The translations under genes and the position numbers were made by a program. From Nocardiopsis endophytica (lineage in GTDB: Bacteria > Actinomycetota > Actinomycetes > Streptosporangiales > Streptosporangiaceae), in assembly GCF_027706725.1 (NCBI RefSeq), contig NZ_JAQFWQ010000035.1:1-61405 (forward strand): a DNA stretch of 61,405 nt, given 5' to 3'. Of this stretch, positions 8,294-17,045 are shown in pieces. The first letter of the stretch is position 1, and every line of letters begins with the position of its first letter. Under the pieces are notes generated by a model. The model did no database searches. It was not told the origin of the DNA and saw only the letters and a program-made list of their open reading frames with translations.

Positions 8294-8806
8294 ATGGAAC
8301 CGCGCGTGCGCCCGGCGGAGAAGGCCGACATGGAGGCCGTCGCCGCCGTCTATGCCCATTACGTCACCCAGACCGGCATCACCTTCGACGAGCAGGCCCC
8401 CGACGCCGCCGCCTGGCGCGTCCGCCTCCTCGACCTCAGGGAGCGCGGCCTGCCGTTCCTGGTGGCCGAGACCGGGGGAGAGGTCGCCGGGTACGCCCTG
8501 GCGGCCCCTTGGAAGCCCAAGTCCGCCTACCGGTACACGGTGGAGGACTCGGTCTACCTGGCCCCTGGGCGCACCGGCGCGGGGCTGGGCACCCTCCTGG
8601 TCGGCTCTCTGCTCGGGGCGTGCGCCGAGGCCGGGATCCGGAGCGTCATCGCGGTCATCGCCGACACCCCCGACGGGGCGCAGGCCGCCGCGTCCGTCGC
8701 GCTCCATGAACGCCACGGCTTCTCCCACACCGGCCGGCTGGAGGGTGTGGGCTACAAGCACGGCGCCTGGCTCGACACCGTCTTGATGCAGCGCGCGCTC
8801 GTCTGA
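8294..8806 (+). CDS. GNAT N-acetyltransferase, phosphinothricin acetyltransferase-like
   Basis: This is a 170-residue protein of the PAT/MddA group. Family features are AVYAHYVTQTGITFDE near the N terminus, YRYTVEDSVYLAPGRTGAGL containing the acetyl-CoA site (residues ~78-97) and HERHGFSHTGRLEGVGYKHG before the C terminus. Relatives acetylate phosphinothricin, methionine sulfoximine or methionine sulfone with acetyl-CoA. True bialaphos resistance cannot be claimed from sequence alone, because most genomic copies act on methionine derivatives. The ATG at 8294 follows GAGGAG. Confidence 0.85.
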   Translation: MEPRVRPAEKADMEAVAAVYAHYVTQTGITFDEQAPDAAAWRVRLLDLRERGLPFLVAETGGEVAGYALAAPWKPKSAYRYTVEDSVYLAPGRTGAGLGTLLVGSLLGACAEAGIRSVIAVIADTPDGAQAAASVALHERHGFSHTGRLEGVGYKHGAWLDTVLMQRALV

Positions 8807-8964
8807 CCGCGCCCCCGCCCGAACGGCGGCCCTGCCTGGAACCGGCCGCCCCGCCCTTCGGCGCGCGGGGGCGATGGGCGTGCGCCCGGACGGGGGCCGC
8901 GGGCATCCTAGGGCCATAGGGGACCCCAGGGTCCGAAGCGAAGAGGAGGAACGAGGGAGGCCCG

Positions 8965-9366
8965 ATGAGCACTGCCACGGGAGAGCGCGACCTGACCCGC
9001 CTCATCTCCGGGATGCGTCCGGAGCTGCGGGAGGGCGAGTACGTCTTCACCCACGCCCCGGAGGTGCCGCCGGGCGTGCGCCCGGTCGCCACGGTCGCCG
9101 AGGACGAGGCCATCACCATCGTCTGCACGCGTGCGGACGCCGACGCCGCGGGCCTGCCCTACGACTACGTGGCGGCCTGGATCGAGCTGAAGGTGCACTC
9201 GGCCCTGGAGGCCGTCGGGCTGACCGCCGCCGTCGCGGGGGCGCTGGGGCGGGAGGGGCTCTCCTGCAACGTCGTCGCGGGGTTCTTCCACGACCACCTC
9301 TTCGTCCCCTACGACGAGCGCGAACGGGCGGTGTCGGCGCTCGAAGACCTGGCGGCGGGCGGCTGA
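8965..9366 (+). CDS. ACT-domain protein (CASTOR-like ACT_7 / DUF2241)
   Basis: This is a 133-residue two-lobed ACT-fold protein. The N-terminal lobe ends VATVAEDEAITIVCT, and the second lobe contains LTAAVAGALGREGLSCNVVA followed by GFFHDHLFVPYDERERAVSAL, the typical helix-strand pattern of amino-acid-sensing ACT domains. It is probably a small ligand-binding protein; ligand and partner are unknown. The ATG has a strong GGGAGG ribosome binding site. It is monocistronic, with a two-copy repeat element just downstream. Confidence 0.8.
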   Translation: MSTATGERDLTRLISGMRPELREGEYVFTHAPEVPPGVRPVATVAEDEAITIVCTRADADAAGLPYDYVAAWIELKVHSALEAVGLTAAVAGALGREGLSCNVVAGFFHDHLFVPYDERERAVSALEDLAAGG

Positions 9367-9417
9367 TCCGGAGCCGGGCGGCGCGTCCCGTCGGAGGGGA
9401 CGGGGCGGAGATATAGC

Positions 9418-9491
9418 AGATCTACGTCATAAAGGCCGGGGGTAGGGACCCTCCAAGAACAGCTAAGCATGAAGGAGCGGCTGCGCCGCAC
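9418..9491 (+). ncRNA. Copy A of a two-copy RNA-like element
   Basis: The sequence starts AGATCTACGTCATAAAGGCCGG, then a possible short hairpin, then GCAT, and ends in the hairpin GCGGC-TGC-GCCGC followed by AC. The same layout and 21 of the first 22 bases recur at 21747-21824. It lies between convergent genes, so the terminal hairpin might also stop transcription. Either a structured RNA or the end of a mobile element is possible. Confidence 0.35.
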
Positions 9492-9547
9492 TCACCACCC
9501 CGGCCCTCCCGCATGTGGGGAAGCAGGTGTCAGGGCGGGTGGCTCCC

Positions 9548-10477
9548 TCAGCCTTCGGGGGACTCCTCGGTCATCCGGGCGTACAGCGGCTCCAGCGCGT
9601 CGAGCAGCGCGGTGCCGCCCCCGTCGCCCGTTCCGTACCCCGCCTCCGGGCCCTCCGGCTCCTCCGGTTCGGCCGCGTACAGCGCGGGCTGCGGGCGCAT
9701 CGGTGTCGGCGGCTCCGGCACCGGCGTCTGCGCCCAGAACCGCTCGGGGTCGTCGGGCAGGGGCGGCAGCGGCTCCGACCCGGGCCGCGGCGCGTCCGCG
9801 AACGGGTCGCCGCCCCGGGCGCCCTCGGCGCCGTCGATTCCCGTGCCGTCGCTCCCGGTGTCCGCGCCGACCACCCCGCCCGGATCCTGCCGGGCGTGCC
9901 TGCGCAGGCCCGCCAGGAAGTCGCCGCGCGGCAGCCCCAGCCACGCCGTCAGCAGGAACGGGTCCTTCGCCACCGCGTCCGACAGGGCCACCAGCGTGGC
10001 CGCCGCGTGCTTGCACGGGTCGCCCCAGTCCGGGCACGAGCAGGTGAGGACCAGCTCGTCCAGCCCTCGCGGGAACAGCGACAGCCCCAGCACGTCGAAG
10101 ACACGCTCCACCTCGACCGGCAGCTCTCCGCCGAGCAGCCGCGCGCGGAACATCGGTTGCCCCGCCAGCGCGCCCAGGACCCGCTCCTGGTCGCCGTCGT
10201 CCAGGACCATGCGGATGACGCTCACCCGGTACGGGCGGGCCCTGCCGCCCTGCACCTGCGCGCGGACCTCGCCCGGCACCACCTTCAGCCCGTCCACCGC
10301 GCCGCGCGCCGCGTACGCCTGCCCGCGCGCGAGGCGGCCGGGCTCGGTCCCGCTCTCCAGCGCGCCCATGAACCTGCGCGACCACCACGACGGCCCCGAG
10401 GGCCCTGCCCCGGCCCCGCGCGCGCCGTCCATGCCGTTCGTGCCGTCCATGCCGTTCCCACCGCCCGCGGCGCTCAT
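9548..10477 (-). CDS. SWIM zinc-finger protein paired with SNF2 helicase
   Basis: This 309-residue protein has a SWIM motif CxCx(n)CxH at about residues 143-156 (CSCPDWGDPCKH). The N-terminal WWSRRFMGALESG and GRLARGQAYAARGAV segments are typical of actinobacterial SWIM proteins, and the C-terminal third is low-complexity Pro/Glu/Gly. SWIM fingers bind DNA or proteins. Genes of this type sit next to SNF2-family ATPases, as here. The ATG overlaps the helicase stop as ATGA (10474-10477), so the two are translationally coupled and probably act in one chromatin- or repair-related complex. The exact role is unknown. Confidence 0.85.
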   Translation of the reverse strand: MSAAGGGNGMDGTNGMDGARGAGAGPSGPSWWSRRFMGALESGTEPGRLARGQAYAARGAVDGLKVVPGEVRAQVQGGRARPYRVSVIRMVLDDGDQERVLGALAGQPMFRARLLGGELPVEVERVFDVLGLSLFPRGLDELVLTCSCPDWGDPCKHAAATLVALSDAVAKDPFLLTAWLGLPRGDFLAGLRRHARQDPGGVVGADTGSDGTGIDGAEGARGGDPFADAPRPGSEPLPPLPDDPERFWAQTPVPEPPTPMRPQPALYAAEPEEPEGPEAGYGTGDGGGTALLDALEPLYARMTEESPEG

Positions 10478-13400
10478 CGGGCCACCGCCTCGGGCGCCAG
10501 CCGCACCACCTCGCGCAGCTCGTCGGTGGACAGCTCGGTGAGCCAGTCCTCCCCGGTGCCCACCACCCGCTCGGCCAGTGCCTTCTTGCGCTCGATCATC
10601 GCGTCGACCCGCTCCTCCAGGGTGCCCGTGCACACCAGCTTGCGCACCTGCACGTCGCGCCGCTGTCCGATGCGGAAGGCGCGGTCGGTCGCCTGGTCCT
10701 CCACCGCGGGGTTCCACCACCGGTCGATGTGCACGACGTGGTTGGCGGCGGTCAGCGTCAGCCCGGTGCCCGCCGCCTTGAGCGACAGCAGGAACACCAT
10801 CGGCTCGCGCGCCTCCTGGAAGCGCCGCACCATCTCCTCGCGCCGGGGCCGCGGCGTGCCGCCGTGCAGCCACAGCACCGGCGCCCCCAGACGCGCCGAC
10901 AGGTAAGGGGCGAGCCGGTCGCCCAGGGCCGCGTACTGGGTGAAGCACAGCGCGCTGTCCCCCTCGGCGAGGGCCTCCTGCAGTACCGCCTCCAGCCGCT
11001 CCAGCTTGCCCGAGCGCCCCGCCAGTGCGGAGCCGTCCCCGAGGAACTGGGCGGGGTGGTTGCAGATCTGCTTGAGCCGGGCCATCGTCGACAGCACCAG
11101 CCCTTTGCGCTGGATGCCGTCGGTCTCGTCCAGGCGGCGCGTCATCTCCTCCACCGCCGCCTTGTACAGCGACGCCTGCTCCGGGGTGAGCGTGCACCAG
11201 GTGCGGAACTCGTTCTTGTCGGGGAGGTCCTGGATGATCGACCGGTCGGTCTTCAGGCGGCGCAGGATGAACGGGCCGGTCGCACGCTTGAGGGCGCCCG
11301 CGGCGCGCTCGGCCTCCTCGCCCTCGCCGCGCTCGATCCGCGCCGCCCCCCGCAGGAAGGACGCGCGCGGCCCCAGCAGGCCCGGGTTGGCGAACTCCAT
11401 GATGGACCACAGCTCGCCCAGGTTGTTCTCGACCGGGGTGCCGGTCAGGGCGATGCGGCAGTCGGCCTCCAGCCCGCGCACCGCCCGCGCCTGGTCGGTC
11501 GAGGGGTTCTTGATCGCCTGCGCCTCGTCGCACACCACCCGGTGCCAGGGCAGGGCCGCCAGCTCGTCGGCGTCCCGGGTGACCACCCCGTAGGTGGTCA
11601 CCACCAGGTCGCACGCGCCCGCGGTGCGCGCCAGCGCGTTGCCGTGCGGGCGGCTGGGCCCGTGGTGGGCGTGCACCCGCAGTCCCGGCGCGAAGCGGGC
11701 GGCCTCGCGCACCCAGTTGCCGACCAGCGACACCGGGCACACCAGCAGGGTGGGGCCGGGGGCGGCGCCGTCCGCCCGCTCCTCGGTGAGCACCGCCAGC
11801 AGCTGCACGGTCTTGCCCAGCCCCATGTCGTCGGCGAGCACCGCGCCCAGGCCGAGCCGCCCCAGGAACCGCAGCCATGCGGCGCCGCGCCGCTGGTAGG
11901 GCCGCAGTGCCCCGTCGAAGTCGGCGGGGGTGTCCATGGGCTCCAGGCGGGCCTCGGCGGCACCGGCGAGCAGGTCGCCCAGGGGGCCGTCGGCCTCGAC
12001 GCCGACCAGCGGCAGGGGCGCGCCGCCGCCGGCGGGGGCGGCGGCCGCGCGCAGCGCCTCGTCCCGGCGCATCCGCCCGGAGCCGCGGCGGCGCAGGAAG
12101 TCCAGGGCCGAGCGCAGGTGGGCCGGGTCGACCTCGACCCAGCGGCCGCGCAGCCGCACCAGGGGCTGTTTGAGGCGGGCCAGCTCCTCCAGCTCCGCCA
12201 TGTCGACCGGGGCTCCGCCGAGCACCGCCTCGAAGGAGAAGTCGACCAGGTCGGAGGGGCCGATGCCGCCGCCGCTGCCGGTCTGCTCGCCCTCGCGCAC
12301 GGTCAGCCTCAGGCCCAGGCGGGAGCCGTCCATGCCCTCGGGGAGGACGACGGCGAACCCGGCGGCGTCCAGGCGGGGCGCGGCGTCGCGGATGAAGGCG
12401 TAGGCGCCGCCGGTGCCGGTCTCCACGGCCGAGGGCGCCAGCTCCTCGAGGGCGCCGCGGATGGGCGGGAAGTGGCGGGAGGCGCGCCGCAGCTCCCGCA
12501 GGAGGCGGGTCTCCACGTCGTGGGGGAGCCAGGCGCCGCCCGCGCCCAGCCACACGTCCGACAGGGGGAGCTGGAGGCTGGGGTCGGCCGCGGAGCGGAC
12601 CCAGAACTCCACCCGCCACCGCTCGGGCGCGCCGGGTTCGCGGTGTTCGGGGTCGGGCTCGACCAGGCGCAGGACCAGGCGGGCGCCGGAGGGGCGCTCG
12701 GCGGCCGTGTGCCGGTCGCGCAGGCGGGCGGCGAGGCCGGGCAGGTCGGTGCCGGCGGGGGCGCGCAGCGGTGCGGGGGAGGGGCGGGTGAGTGCGGCGG
12801 CCAGGTGGCGGCCGGCGCGGTCGCCGCCGGGGCGGGCGCCCCGGCTCCGGGAGCGCGCGGCGGAGTCGGTCAGGGCGCACAGGGCCGCGTAGACCGGGTC
12901 GGTGCCGTTCGCGTGCTCCGCCCCCGGGGCGCCGGTGTCCAGTGCTCGGGCCGACGGGGGCAGGGCGGTGCGCAGCGCGCGCAGGTGTTCGGCGTCGGCC
13001 CCCTGGAGGACGGGGCGCCACACGGCCTGCGGTGGGTCGCCCACCAGGCGGGGCAGGACGCGGCCCGTGGCGGCCAGGCGCAGGGCGAAGGCGCGTACCG
13101 ACAGCAGGTGGCGCAGCGCGGGGCCGAGGGCGAGGTCTCCCGGAGGGCCGTCGTCCAGGAGGGCCAGCGCGCGGTCGGCGCGGTCGCCGCGCAGCGCCGT
13201 GCAGGGGACGCGCCATTCGTGCAGGCGGGGGTGGTCCACCTCCGGCGCGCCCGGAAGCGTGCCCAGGGCGGGCGAGGGCAGCGGGTGCGCGCCGGATCCG
13301 GGCAGGAGGACGCGGCGCTCCGCCGGGTCGCCCCGCTGGGCGCCGAGCCCGGTGAGCAGTGCGCCGAGGGCGTCGGCCGACAGGGCGTAGGGGTGCTGCG

Positions 13401-13539
13401 GCGGGGCCTGGCGGGTCGGCCCGTCGGCCCTGTCCGCGCGCTCCGTCCCGCGCCCGTCGGCGCACGGTGGCAGCGCGGCGTCCTCCGCCCAGACGACCAG
13501 GCCGTCGGCCCCGTCCCAGGCCCCGTGCAGCACCCGCAC
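10474..13539 (-). CDS. SNF2-family DEAD/DEAH-box helicase (RapA-like)
   Basis: This is a 1021-residue Swi2/Snf2 ATPase. About 500 N-terminal residues form the SNF2-associated region. The helicase core follows: Walker A DDMGLGKT near residue 570, DEAQ box VVCDEAQAIKNP near 670, motif III TGTPVENN, then the second RecA lobe with LLSLKAAGTGLTL and DRWWNPAVEDQATDRAFRIG (motifs V and VI). It probably moves along double-stranded DNA to remodel nucleoprotein or RNA-polymerase complexes. GTG at 13539 is chosen because upstream in-frame codons run into the palindromic repeat at 13638-13705. The downstream SWIM gene overlaps by four bases. Confidence 0.9.
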   Translation of the reverse strand: MRVLHGAWDGADGLVVWAEDAALPPCADGRGTERADRADGPTRQAPPQHPYALSADALGALLTGLGAQRGDPAERRVLLPGSGAHPLPSPALGTLPGAPEVDHPRLHEWRVPCTALRGDRADRALALLDDGPPGDLALGPALRHLLSVRAFALRLAATGRVLPRLVGDPPQAVWRPVLQGADAEHLRALRTALPPSARALDTGAPGAEHANGTDPVYAALCALTDSAARSRSRGARPGGDRAGRHLAAALTRPSPAPLRAPAGTDLPGLAARLRDRHTAAERPSGARLVLRLVEPDPEHREPGAPERWRVEFWVRSAADPSLQLPLSDVWLGAGGAWLPHDVETRLLRELRRASRHFPPIRGALEELAPSAVETGTGGAYAFIRDAAPRLDAAGFAVVLPEGMDGSRLGLRLTVREGEQTGSGGGIGPSDLVDFSFEAVLGGAPVDMAELEELARLKQPLVRLRGRWVEVDPAHLRSALDFLRRRGSGRMRRDEALRAAAAPAGGGAPLPLVGVEADGPLGDLLAGAAEARLEPMDTPADFDGALRPYQRRGAAWLRFLGRLGLGAVLADDMGLGKTVQLLAVLTEERADGAAPGPTLLVCPVSLVGNWVREAARFAPGLRVHAHHGPSRPHGNALARTAGACDLVVTTYGVVTRDADELAALPWHRVVCDEAQAIKNPSTDQARAVRGLEADCRIALTGTPVENNLGELWSIMEFANPGLLGPRASFLRGAARIERGEGEEAERAAGALKRATGPFILRRLKTDRSIIQDLPDKNEFRTWCTLTPEQASLYKAAVEEMTRRLDETDGIQRKGLVLSTMARLKQICNHPAQFLGDGSALAGRSGKLERLEAVLQEALAEGDSALCFTQYAALGDRLAPYLSARLGAPVLWLHGGTPRPRREEMVRRFQEAREPMVFLLSLKAAGTGLTLTAANHVVHIDRWWNPAVEDQATDRAFRIGQRRDVQVRKLVCTGTLEERVDAMIERKKALAERVVGTGEDWLTELSTDELREVVRLAPEAVAR

Positions 13540-13637
13540 GCTCCGCCCCCATCGGTCGCGCCCTTCACGATGACGCCCCCAGTATCGCGACCGCCGGAGA
13601 CGTTCTCGTACAGGCGGCGCCGACGGGGCGCCCCCTC

Positions 13638-13705
13638 GTCGATGATCTCGCCGAAAGTGCTGCCGACTCCGCCGCAATGACCGCACTTTCGTCGAGATCA
13701 ACGAC
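13638..13705. repeat. GATCTCG palindromic element
   Basis: The left arm at 13638-13660 (GTCGATGATCTCGCCGAAAG and TGC) and right arm at 13683-13705 are complementary at 21 of 23 positions around a 22-base spacer. It belongs to the same family as the elements at 34844-35073 and 38909-38974. It lies upstream of the SNF2 gene and 35 bases beyond the chitinase stop. Confidence 0.8.
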
Positions 13706-13740
13706 TGAGATGCCGGGGGAGGGGGGACTCCGGGCAGGAC

Positions 13741-14874
13741 CTAGGAGCCGATGTGGGCGCCGTGCTCGGTGGCGAACTCGTCGCCGTTGTGGCGGTCCCA
13801 GTTGATGGACCAGGACATCAGCCCGCGCAGGCCCGGGTAGGTGCCGCGCGGGGCGTAGTCGGGGCAGCGGGCGCCGGTGGTCAGGCAGTCCCAGGCGGCC
13901 TGGACCTCGGGGGCGGCGGTGTGGCCGTTGCCCGCCAGCGGGCTCGCGGGCAGGCCGATGGCGACCTGTTCGGGGGCCAGGGGCGGGAAGACGGCGGAGG
14001 CGTCGCCGGCCACGGGGAACCCCTGCAGGACCATGTCGGCCATGGCCACGTGGAAGTCGGCCGAGCCCATGGTGTGGTAGCGGTCGTCCAGGCCGACGAT
14101 GGGGCCGGAGTTGTAGTGCTGGACGTGCAGCAGCGTCAGCCGGTCGCGCAGGGCGTGGATGACGGGGAGGTAGGCCCCGGCGCGGGGGTCCGCGCCGCCC
14201 CAGGGGCCGCTGCCGTAGTGGGTGTAGCCGAGCTGGACGAAGAACGTCTCGGGCGCCATGGTCAGGACGAAGTCGGGGCCGTAGCTCTCGGAGAGCGCGC
14301 GCAGCGCGTCGATGAGGTTGACGATGACGGGGGTGGTGGGGGAGCGGAAGTCGGTGTCGCCGTCGTCCAGGTAGAGCGAGTGGCCCTCGAAGTCGACGTC
14401 GAGGCCGTCCAGGCCGTACTCGTCGATGATGGCCGAGGCCGATTCCACGAAGGCGTCGCGGGCGGCGGCGGTCTCCAGGGAGACCTGGCCGCGGGCGCCG
14501 CCGACCGACAGCACGACCTTCTTGCCGCGCGCCTGGGCGTCGCGGATCTGGGAGATGAACTCGGCCTTGTCCGGGACGCCGGGGCACTCCTGCCGCGGGC
14601 ACAGGGAGAACTCCAGCCGCCCGGAGGTGGGGGTGGTGGGCTCGGCGAAGGCGAGGTGGATGATGTCCCACTGGTCGGGGACGTCGGCCAGGTCCACCCA
14701 TCCGGAACCGTTGGCGAAGCTGGTGTGCAGGTAGCCGGCCATGACGCGGTCGGGCAGGGTGGACGAGGCGGCGGGGGCGGCCGCGGCGGGGTCGGGCGCC
14801 GGCCCGGCGGCGGTGCCGGCCGCGGCGCAGACGAGGGCGGCGGTGGCGGCGACGGTGCGGGTCAGGGGGGTCAC
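13741..14874 (-). CDS. Secreted GH18 chitinase
   Basis: This 377-residue extracellular enzyme hydrolyses beta-1,4-N-acetylglucosamine polymers. A Sec signal peptide is visible at the N terminus (basic TPLTRT, hydrophobic VAATAALVCAAAG, Ala-rich cleavage region). The GH18 catalytic motif DGLDVDFE ends in the acid/base Glu163. VLSVGGARG is the SxGG substrate-binding strand, and the C-terminal GLMSWSINWD carries the conserved Trp. No carbohydrate-binding module is present. GTG at 14874 follows GAGGAG. A 13-base palindrome at 14922-14934 lies 48 bases upstream and probably mediates control by chitin- or chitosan-derived sugars. Confidence 0.92.
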   Translation of the reverse strand: MTPLTRTVAATAALVCAAAGTAAGPAPDPAAAAPAASSTLPDRVMAGYLHTSFANGSGWVDLADVPDQWDIIHLAFAEPTTPTSGRLEFSLCPRQECPGVPDKAEFISQIRDAQARGKKVVLSVGGARGQVSLETAAARDAFVESASAIIDEYGLDGLDVDFEGHSLYLDDGDTDFRSPTTPVIVNLIDALRALSESYGPDFVLTMAPETFFVQLGYTHYGSGPWGGADPRAGAYLPVIHALRDRLTLLHVQHYNSGPIVGLDDRYHTMGSADFHVAMADMVLQGFPVAGDASAVFPPLAPEQVAIGLPASPLAGNGHTAAPEVQAAWDCLTTGARCPDYAPRGTYPGLRGLMSWSINWDRHNGDEFATEHGAHIGS

Positions 14875-14921
14875 GGGTGGGCTCCTCGCGGGGGTGGGAG
14901 CGGGCGGGGGCCAGAATCTAA

Positions 14922-14934
14922 AGGAAACTTTCCT
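14922..14934. promoter_or_regulatory. Palindromic operator candidate of the chitinase gene
   Basis: AGGAAACTTTCCT is a perfect palindrome around a central C. It resembles the AGGAAA-N-TTTCCT operators known for ROK-family repressors of chitosan/chitin utilisation in actinomycetes (CsnR type). No ROK regulator gene is in this window. Confidence 0.6.
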
Positions 14935-15038
14935 AATAGATGTGGTGAAGGTAACCCCCGCCCCCGGGGCCGTCAACACCCCCGCACGCCACCGGATCCC
15001 CGCAGGGGCGGTCGCCGCGGCCCGTTAGGGTGTCGCGG

Positions 15039-15647
15039 ATGGATCCCAGACAACGCTCGATCACCCTCCGTTGGGCGGTTTCCGCGGCGGTCCTCGTCAC
15101 CGCCGCCGGGCTCCTCACCGCCCCCGCCTTCTCCACCGGCCTGCTGCCGCTCGGTGCCGGGGCGCTGGCCACCGGGGCCGCCGCGACCGCGCTGCTGTGG
15201 TGGACGCTGCCCTCGGTGCGCGGCGCGCGCGGCGGCCCCGCGGTCTTCCTCCTGATCTGGGGCGCGTGCGTGCTCGCCGGGACCGTCGGCGACGGGACCT
15301 CGCGGCTCGTGGAGGGCGAGGTGGCCGATCCCGCCGGCCTTCCGGGCAGCGCGAGCGGGGAGTCGTTCGGCTGGTACGCCTACGAGCCGATGGCGCCCTC
15401 GGGCGGCTCCGCCGACGGCCACCAGCGGCTCACCACGTACGAGCAGTCGCTCACGGCGGTCGGCACAGGGGTGTCCGTCGCACCCGACTGGGGCGGGACC
15501 GCGGCGGGCGTGGTGCTGGGATGGGCCGCCGGGGCGGTCGGCGCCGTCGCCTACCGCAGGAGCTCCCGGACCGCCGCCGCAGGCCACCCCGCGGGCGCGG
15601 ACGGCCCAGAAGGCGACGACACGGAAGGCCCACAAGGAAAGGCTTGA
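15039..15647 (+). CDS. Uncharacterised membrane protein
   Basis: This is a 202-residue protein with three or four hydrophobic segments: SAAVLVTAAGLLTAPAF, ALATGAAATALLWWTL, AVFLLIWGACVLAG and a last one near GTAAGVVLGWAAGAVGAVAY. A polar, probably extracytoplasmic stretch (residues ~95-145) contains SFGWYAYEPMAPSGG. The C-terminal tail is charged. I do not recognise a family. ATG at 15039 is chosen because TAGGGT (15026-15031) lies 7 bases before it, a leaderless arrangement; a GTG three codons upstream is possible. It is divergent from the chitinase. Confidence 0.7.
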   Translation: MDPRQRSITLRWAVSAAVLVTAAGLLTAPAFSTGLLPLGAGALATGAAATALLWWTLPSVRGARGGPAVFLLIWGACVLAGTVGDGTSRLVEGEVADPAGLPGSASGESFGWYAYEPMAPSGGSADGHQRLTTYEQSLTAVGTGVSVAPDWGGTAAGVVLGWAAGAVGAVAYRRSSRTAAAGHPAGADGPEGDDTEGPQGKA

Positions 15648-15722
15648 GGCCCCGCGCAGCGGATCCGGCGGGGAGGCCGGGCGCAGGGGCCGCCGTCCTC
15701 GGCCCGCGCGCCCGGCCCGTGG

Positions 15723-16613
15723 TCACCGGGCTTCCCCGGCGATCCGGTCCCCTTCTATCCCGAGCAGGTGACAGGACAGGGCCACCCACTGCCGAGGCGT
15801 GACGAAGGCCACCACCGTTCCGCGCTCCACCCCGGCCGCGCGCAGCGCCGCGTCCACCCGCCGCGCGCGGTGCAGGCGCCGCAGTGACGCGTCGAGGGAG
15901 CCCCCGACTCCGGAGAACCCCGCCTCGACCAGCGCGCGGTAGTCGGCCAGGGCCGCCGCGGGCAGCAGCGGTTCGGGGCGCCGGACGATGCGCAGCACCC
16001 CCGAATCCACGCGCGGGACGGGGTGGAACCGGCCGCGGTGCACACGCTCCCCCAAGGTCCACTCGAACTGCGGCCACGTCAGCACGGTCAGCCTGCTCCA
16101 GCGCCCGGAGGCGCCGGTGCGCTTGCGCGCGTACTCCCACTGGGTCAGCAGGGTCGCCGACCGCAGCGCGCGGGCGCGCAGGCACCAGTCGACGATCGCG
16201 GACGTGCGCGAGTAGGGGATGTTGCCGACGACCGAGAACGGCTCGCGCGGCGCCGGGGCCGCCGTGAAGTCGGCGGTGCGCACCCGCACGCGCGGCGCTG
16301 CGGCGAAGCGCTCGGACAGGCGCCGTGCGAAGTGCGGGTCGACCTCGAAGGCGGTCACCCGCCGGTCCCCGCGCGCCAGGAGCGAGGTGATCATGCCGTC
16401 GCCCGCGCCGGGTTCGAGTACCAGCGCGTCGTCGGGCAGGTCGGCGGCGCGCACCATGCGGCGGGCCACCGAGGGGTCGGTGAGGAAGTTCTGGGACAGC
16501 GTGCGCCGCCGCGCCCCCGCCCCTTTACGGTTCTTCGCCGCGTGCTCTCGGGAGCGGCCGGGGGTCCTCTCGGCAGGGCGGCCGTTGCGGCCGGATCCGT
16601 GGATGTGCGCCAT
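15723..16613 (-). CDS. erm: 23S rRNA adenine-N6 methyltransferase (Erm family)
   Basis: This 296-residue enzyme methylates the adenine equivalent to A2058 of 23S rRNA and so blocks macrolide, lincosamide and streptogramin B binding. TLSQNFLTDP is the N-terminal Erm/KsgA signature, LEPGAGDGMI is the SAM-binding motif I, and the catalytic motif NIPYS (~residues 129-133) is the Erm form (KsgA has NLPYN). FHPVPRVDSGVLRI follows as expected. The class cannot be settled by eye. Its own ribosome binding site is weak. A 36-codon leader ORF and a WhiB7-like promoter lie 310-470 bases upstream on the same strand, suggesting antibiotic-induced expression. Confidence 0.9.
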   Translation of the reverse strand: MAHIHGSGRNGRPAERTPGRSREHAAKNRKGAGARRRTLSQNFLTDPSVARRMVRAADLPDDALVLEPGAGDGMITSLLARGDRRVTAFEVDPHFARRLSERFAAAPRVRVRTADFTAAPAPREPFSVVGNIPYSRTSAIVDWCLRARALRSATLLTQWEYARKRTGASGRWSRLTVLTWPQFEWTLGERVHRGRFHPVPRVDSGVLRIVRRPEPLLPAAALADYRALVEAGFSGVGGSLDASLRRLHRARRVDAALRAAGVERGTVVAFVTPRQWVALSCHLLGIEGDRIAGEAR

Positions 16614-16868
16614 CGGGCGTCCGTTCCTGCCGCCGCGCGGTGCGGCGGCCGACAGGGACGGGCGGCACGGCGCCTCCTGCGCGGCCCGCGCCGCCCGCCC
16701 TCGTGTACGTCGGGCAAGGCGGAACAGAGCCCCGGACCGGGGCGCGGCGGTGTACAGGGGGCCGCGGGGGAGGGGCGGCGCAGGGCGCGCCGACCCGGGG
16801 GATCGGCGGCGGGCGGGTCGGCGGTGGATCGCTCAGGCCCGCAGGGCGGCGCGGAGCAGGGCCGTAGA

Positions 16869-16893
16869 CCGCCGGGCCGCGGGGGCCGGGCGG
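16869..16893 (-). promoter_or_regulatory. GC-rich hairpin in the erm 5' leader
   Basis: CCGCC-n-GGCC pairs with GGCC-n-GGCGG around a short loop, 33 bases after the leader-peptide stop. It could act as the terminator arm of an attenuator. No U-tract follows, so this is only a candidate. Confidence 0.35.
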
Positions 16894-16925
16894 TTCAGCG
16901 CAGGCTCAGGTGGAGGCGCCGCGTG

Positions 16926-17036
16926 TCAGCGGCCGACGCCCGGAACCCGGTCCGGGGCGGCGGCGCGGTCGCGGATGTAGACGAATCCGGACCGTGCCGC
17001 GGTCCGGCCGTCGATGATCGCTTGGAAGGCACCCAT
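16926..17036 (-). CDS. Putative 36-residue leader peptide of erm
   Basis: The ORF begins MGAFQAIIDG and ends RVPGVGR. Its ATG is 9 bases from the TAGGGT -10 box, so the transcript is essentially leaderless. It lies 312 bases upstream of erm on the same strand. Inside it, CCGGACCG (16987-16994) pairs perfectly with CGGTCCGG (17000-17007) around a 5-base loop. A ribosome stalled by a macrolide in this ORF would change folding of that hairpin. Short leaderless leader ORFs are a known way to control erm genes in actinomycetes; this particular peptide I do not recognise. Confidence 0.5.
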   Translation of the reverse strand: MGAFQAIIDGRTAARSGFVYIRDRAAAPDRVPGVGR

Positions 17037-17045
17037 GATGCCCCG

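Noticed and set aside
9548-13552. A 1334-residue frame running from the SNF2 N terminus region into the SWIM protein
   Set aside because: Only its last 309 residues are real; the rest is an out-of-frame shadow of the helicase gene, as shown by Arg/Gly/Pro-rich composition.
13540-13701. Longer SNF2 start beginning MISTKVRSLRRSRQ
   Set aside because: These codons come from the palindromic repeat at 13638-13705 and the spacer after it; GTG at 13539 begins the conserved protein.
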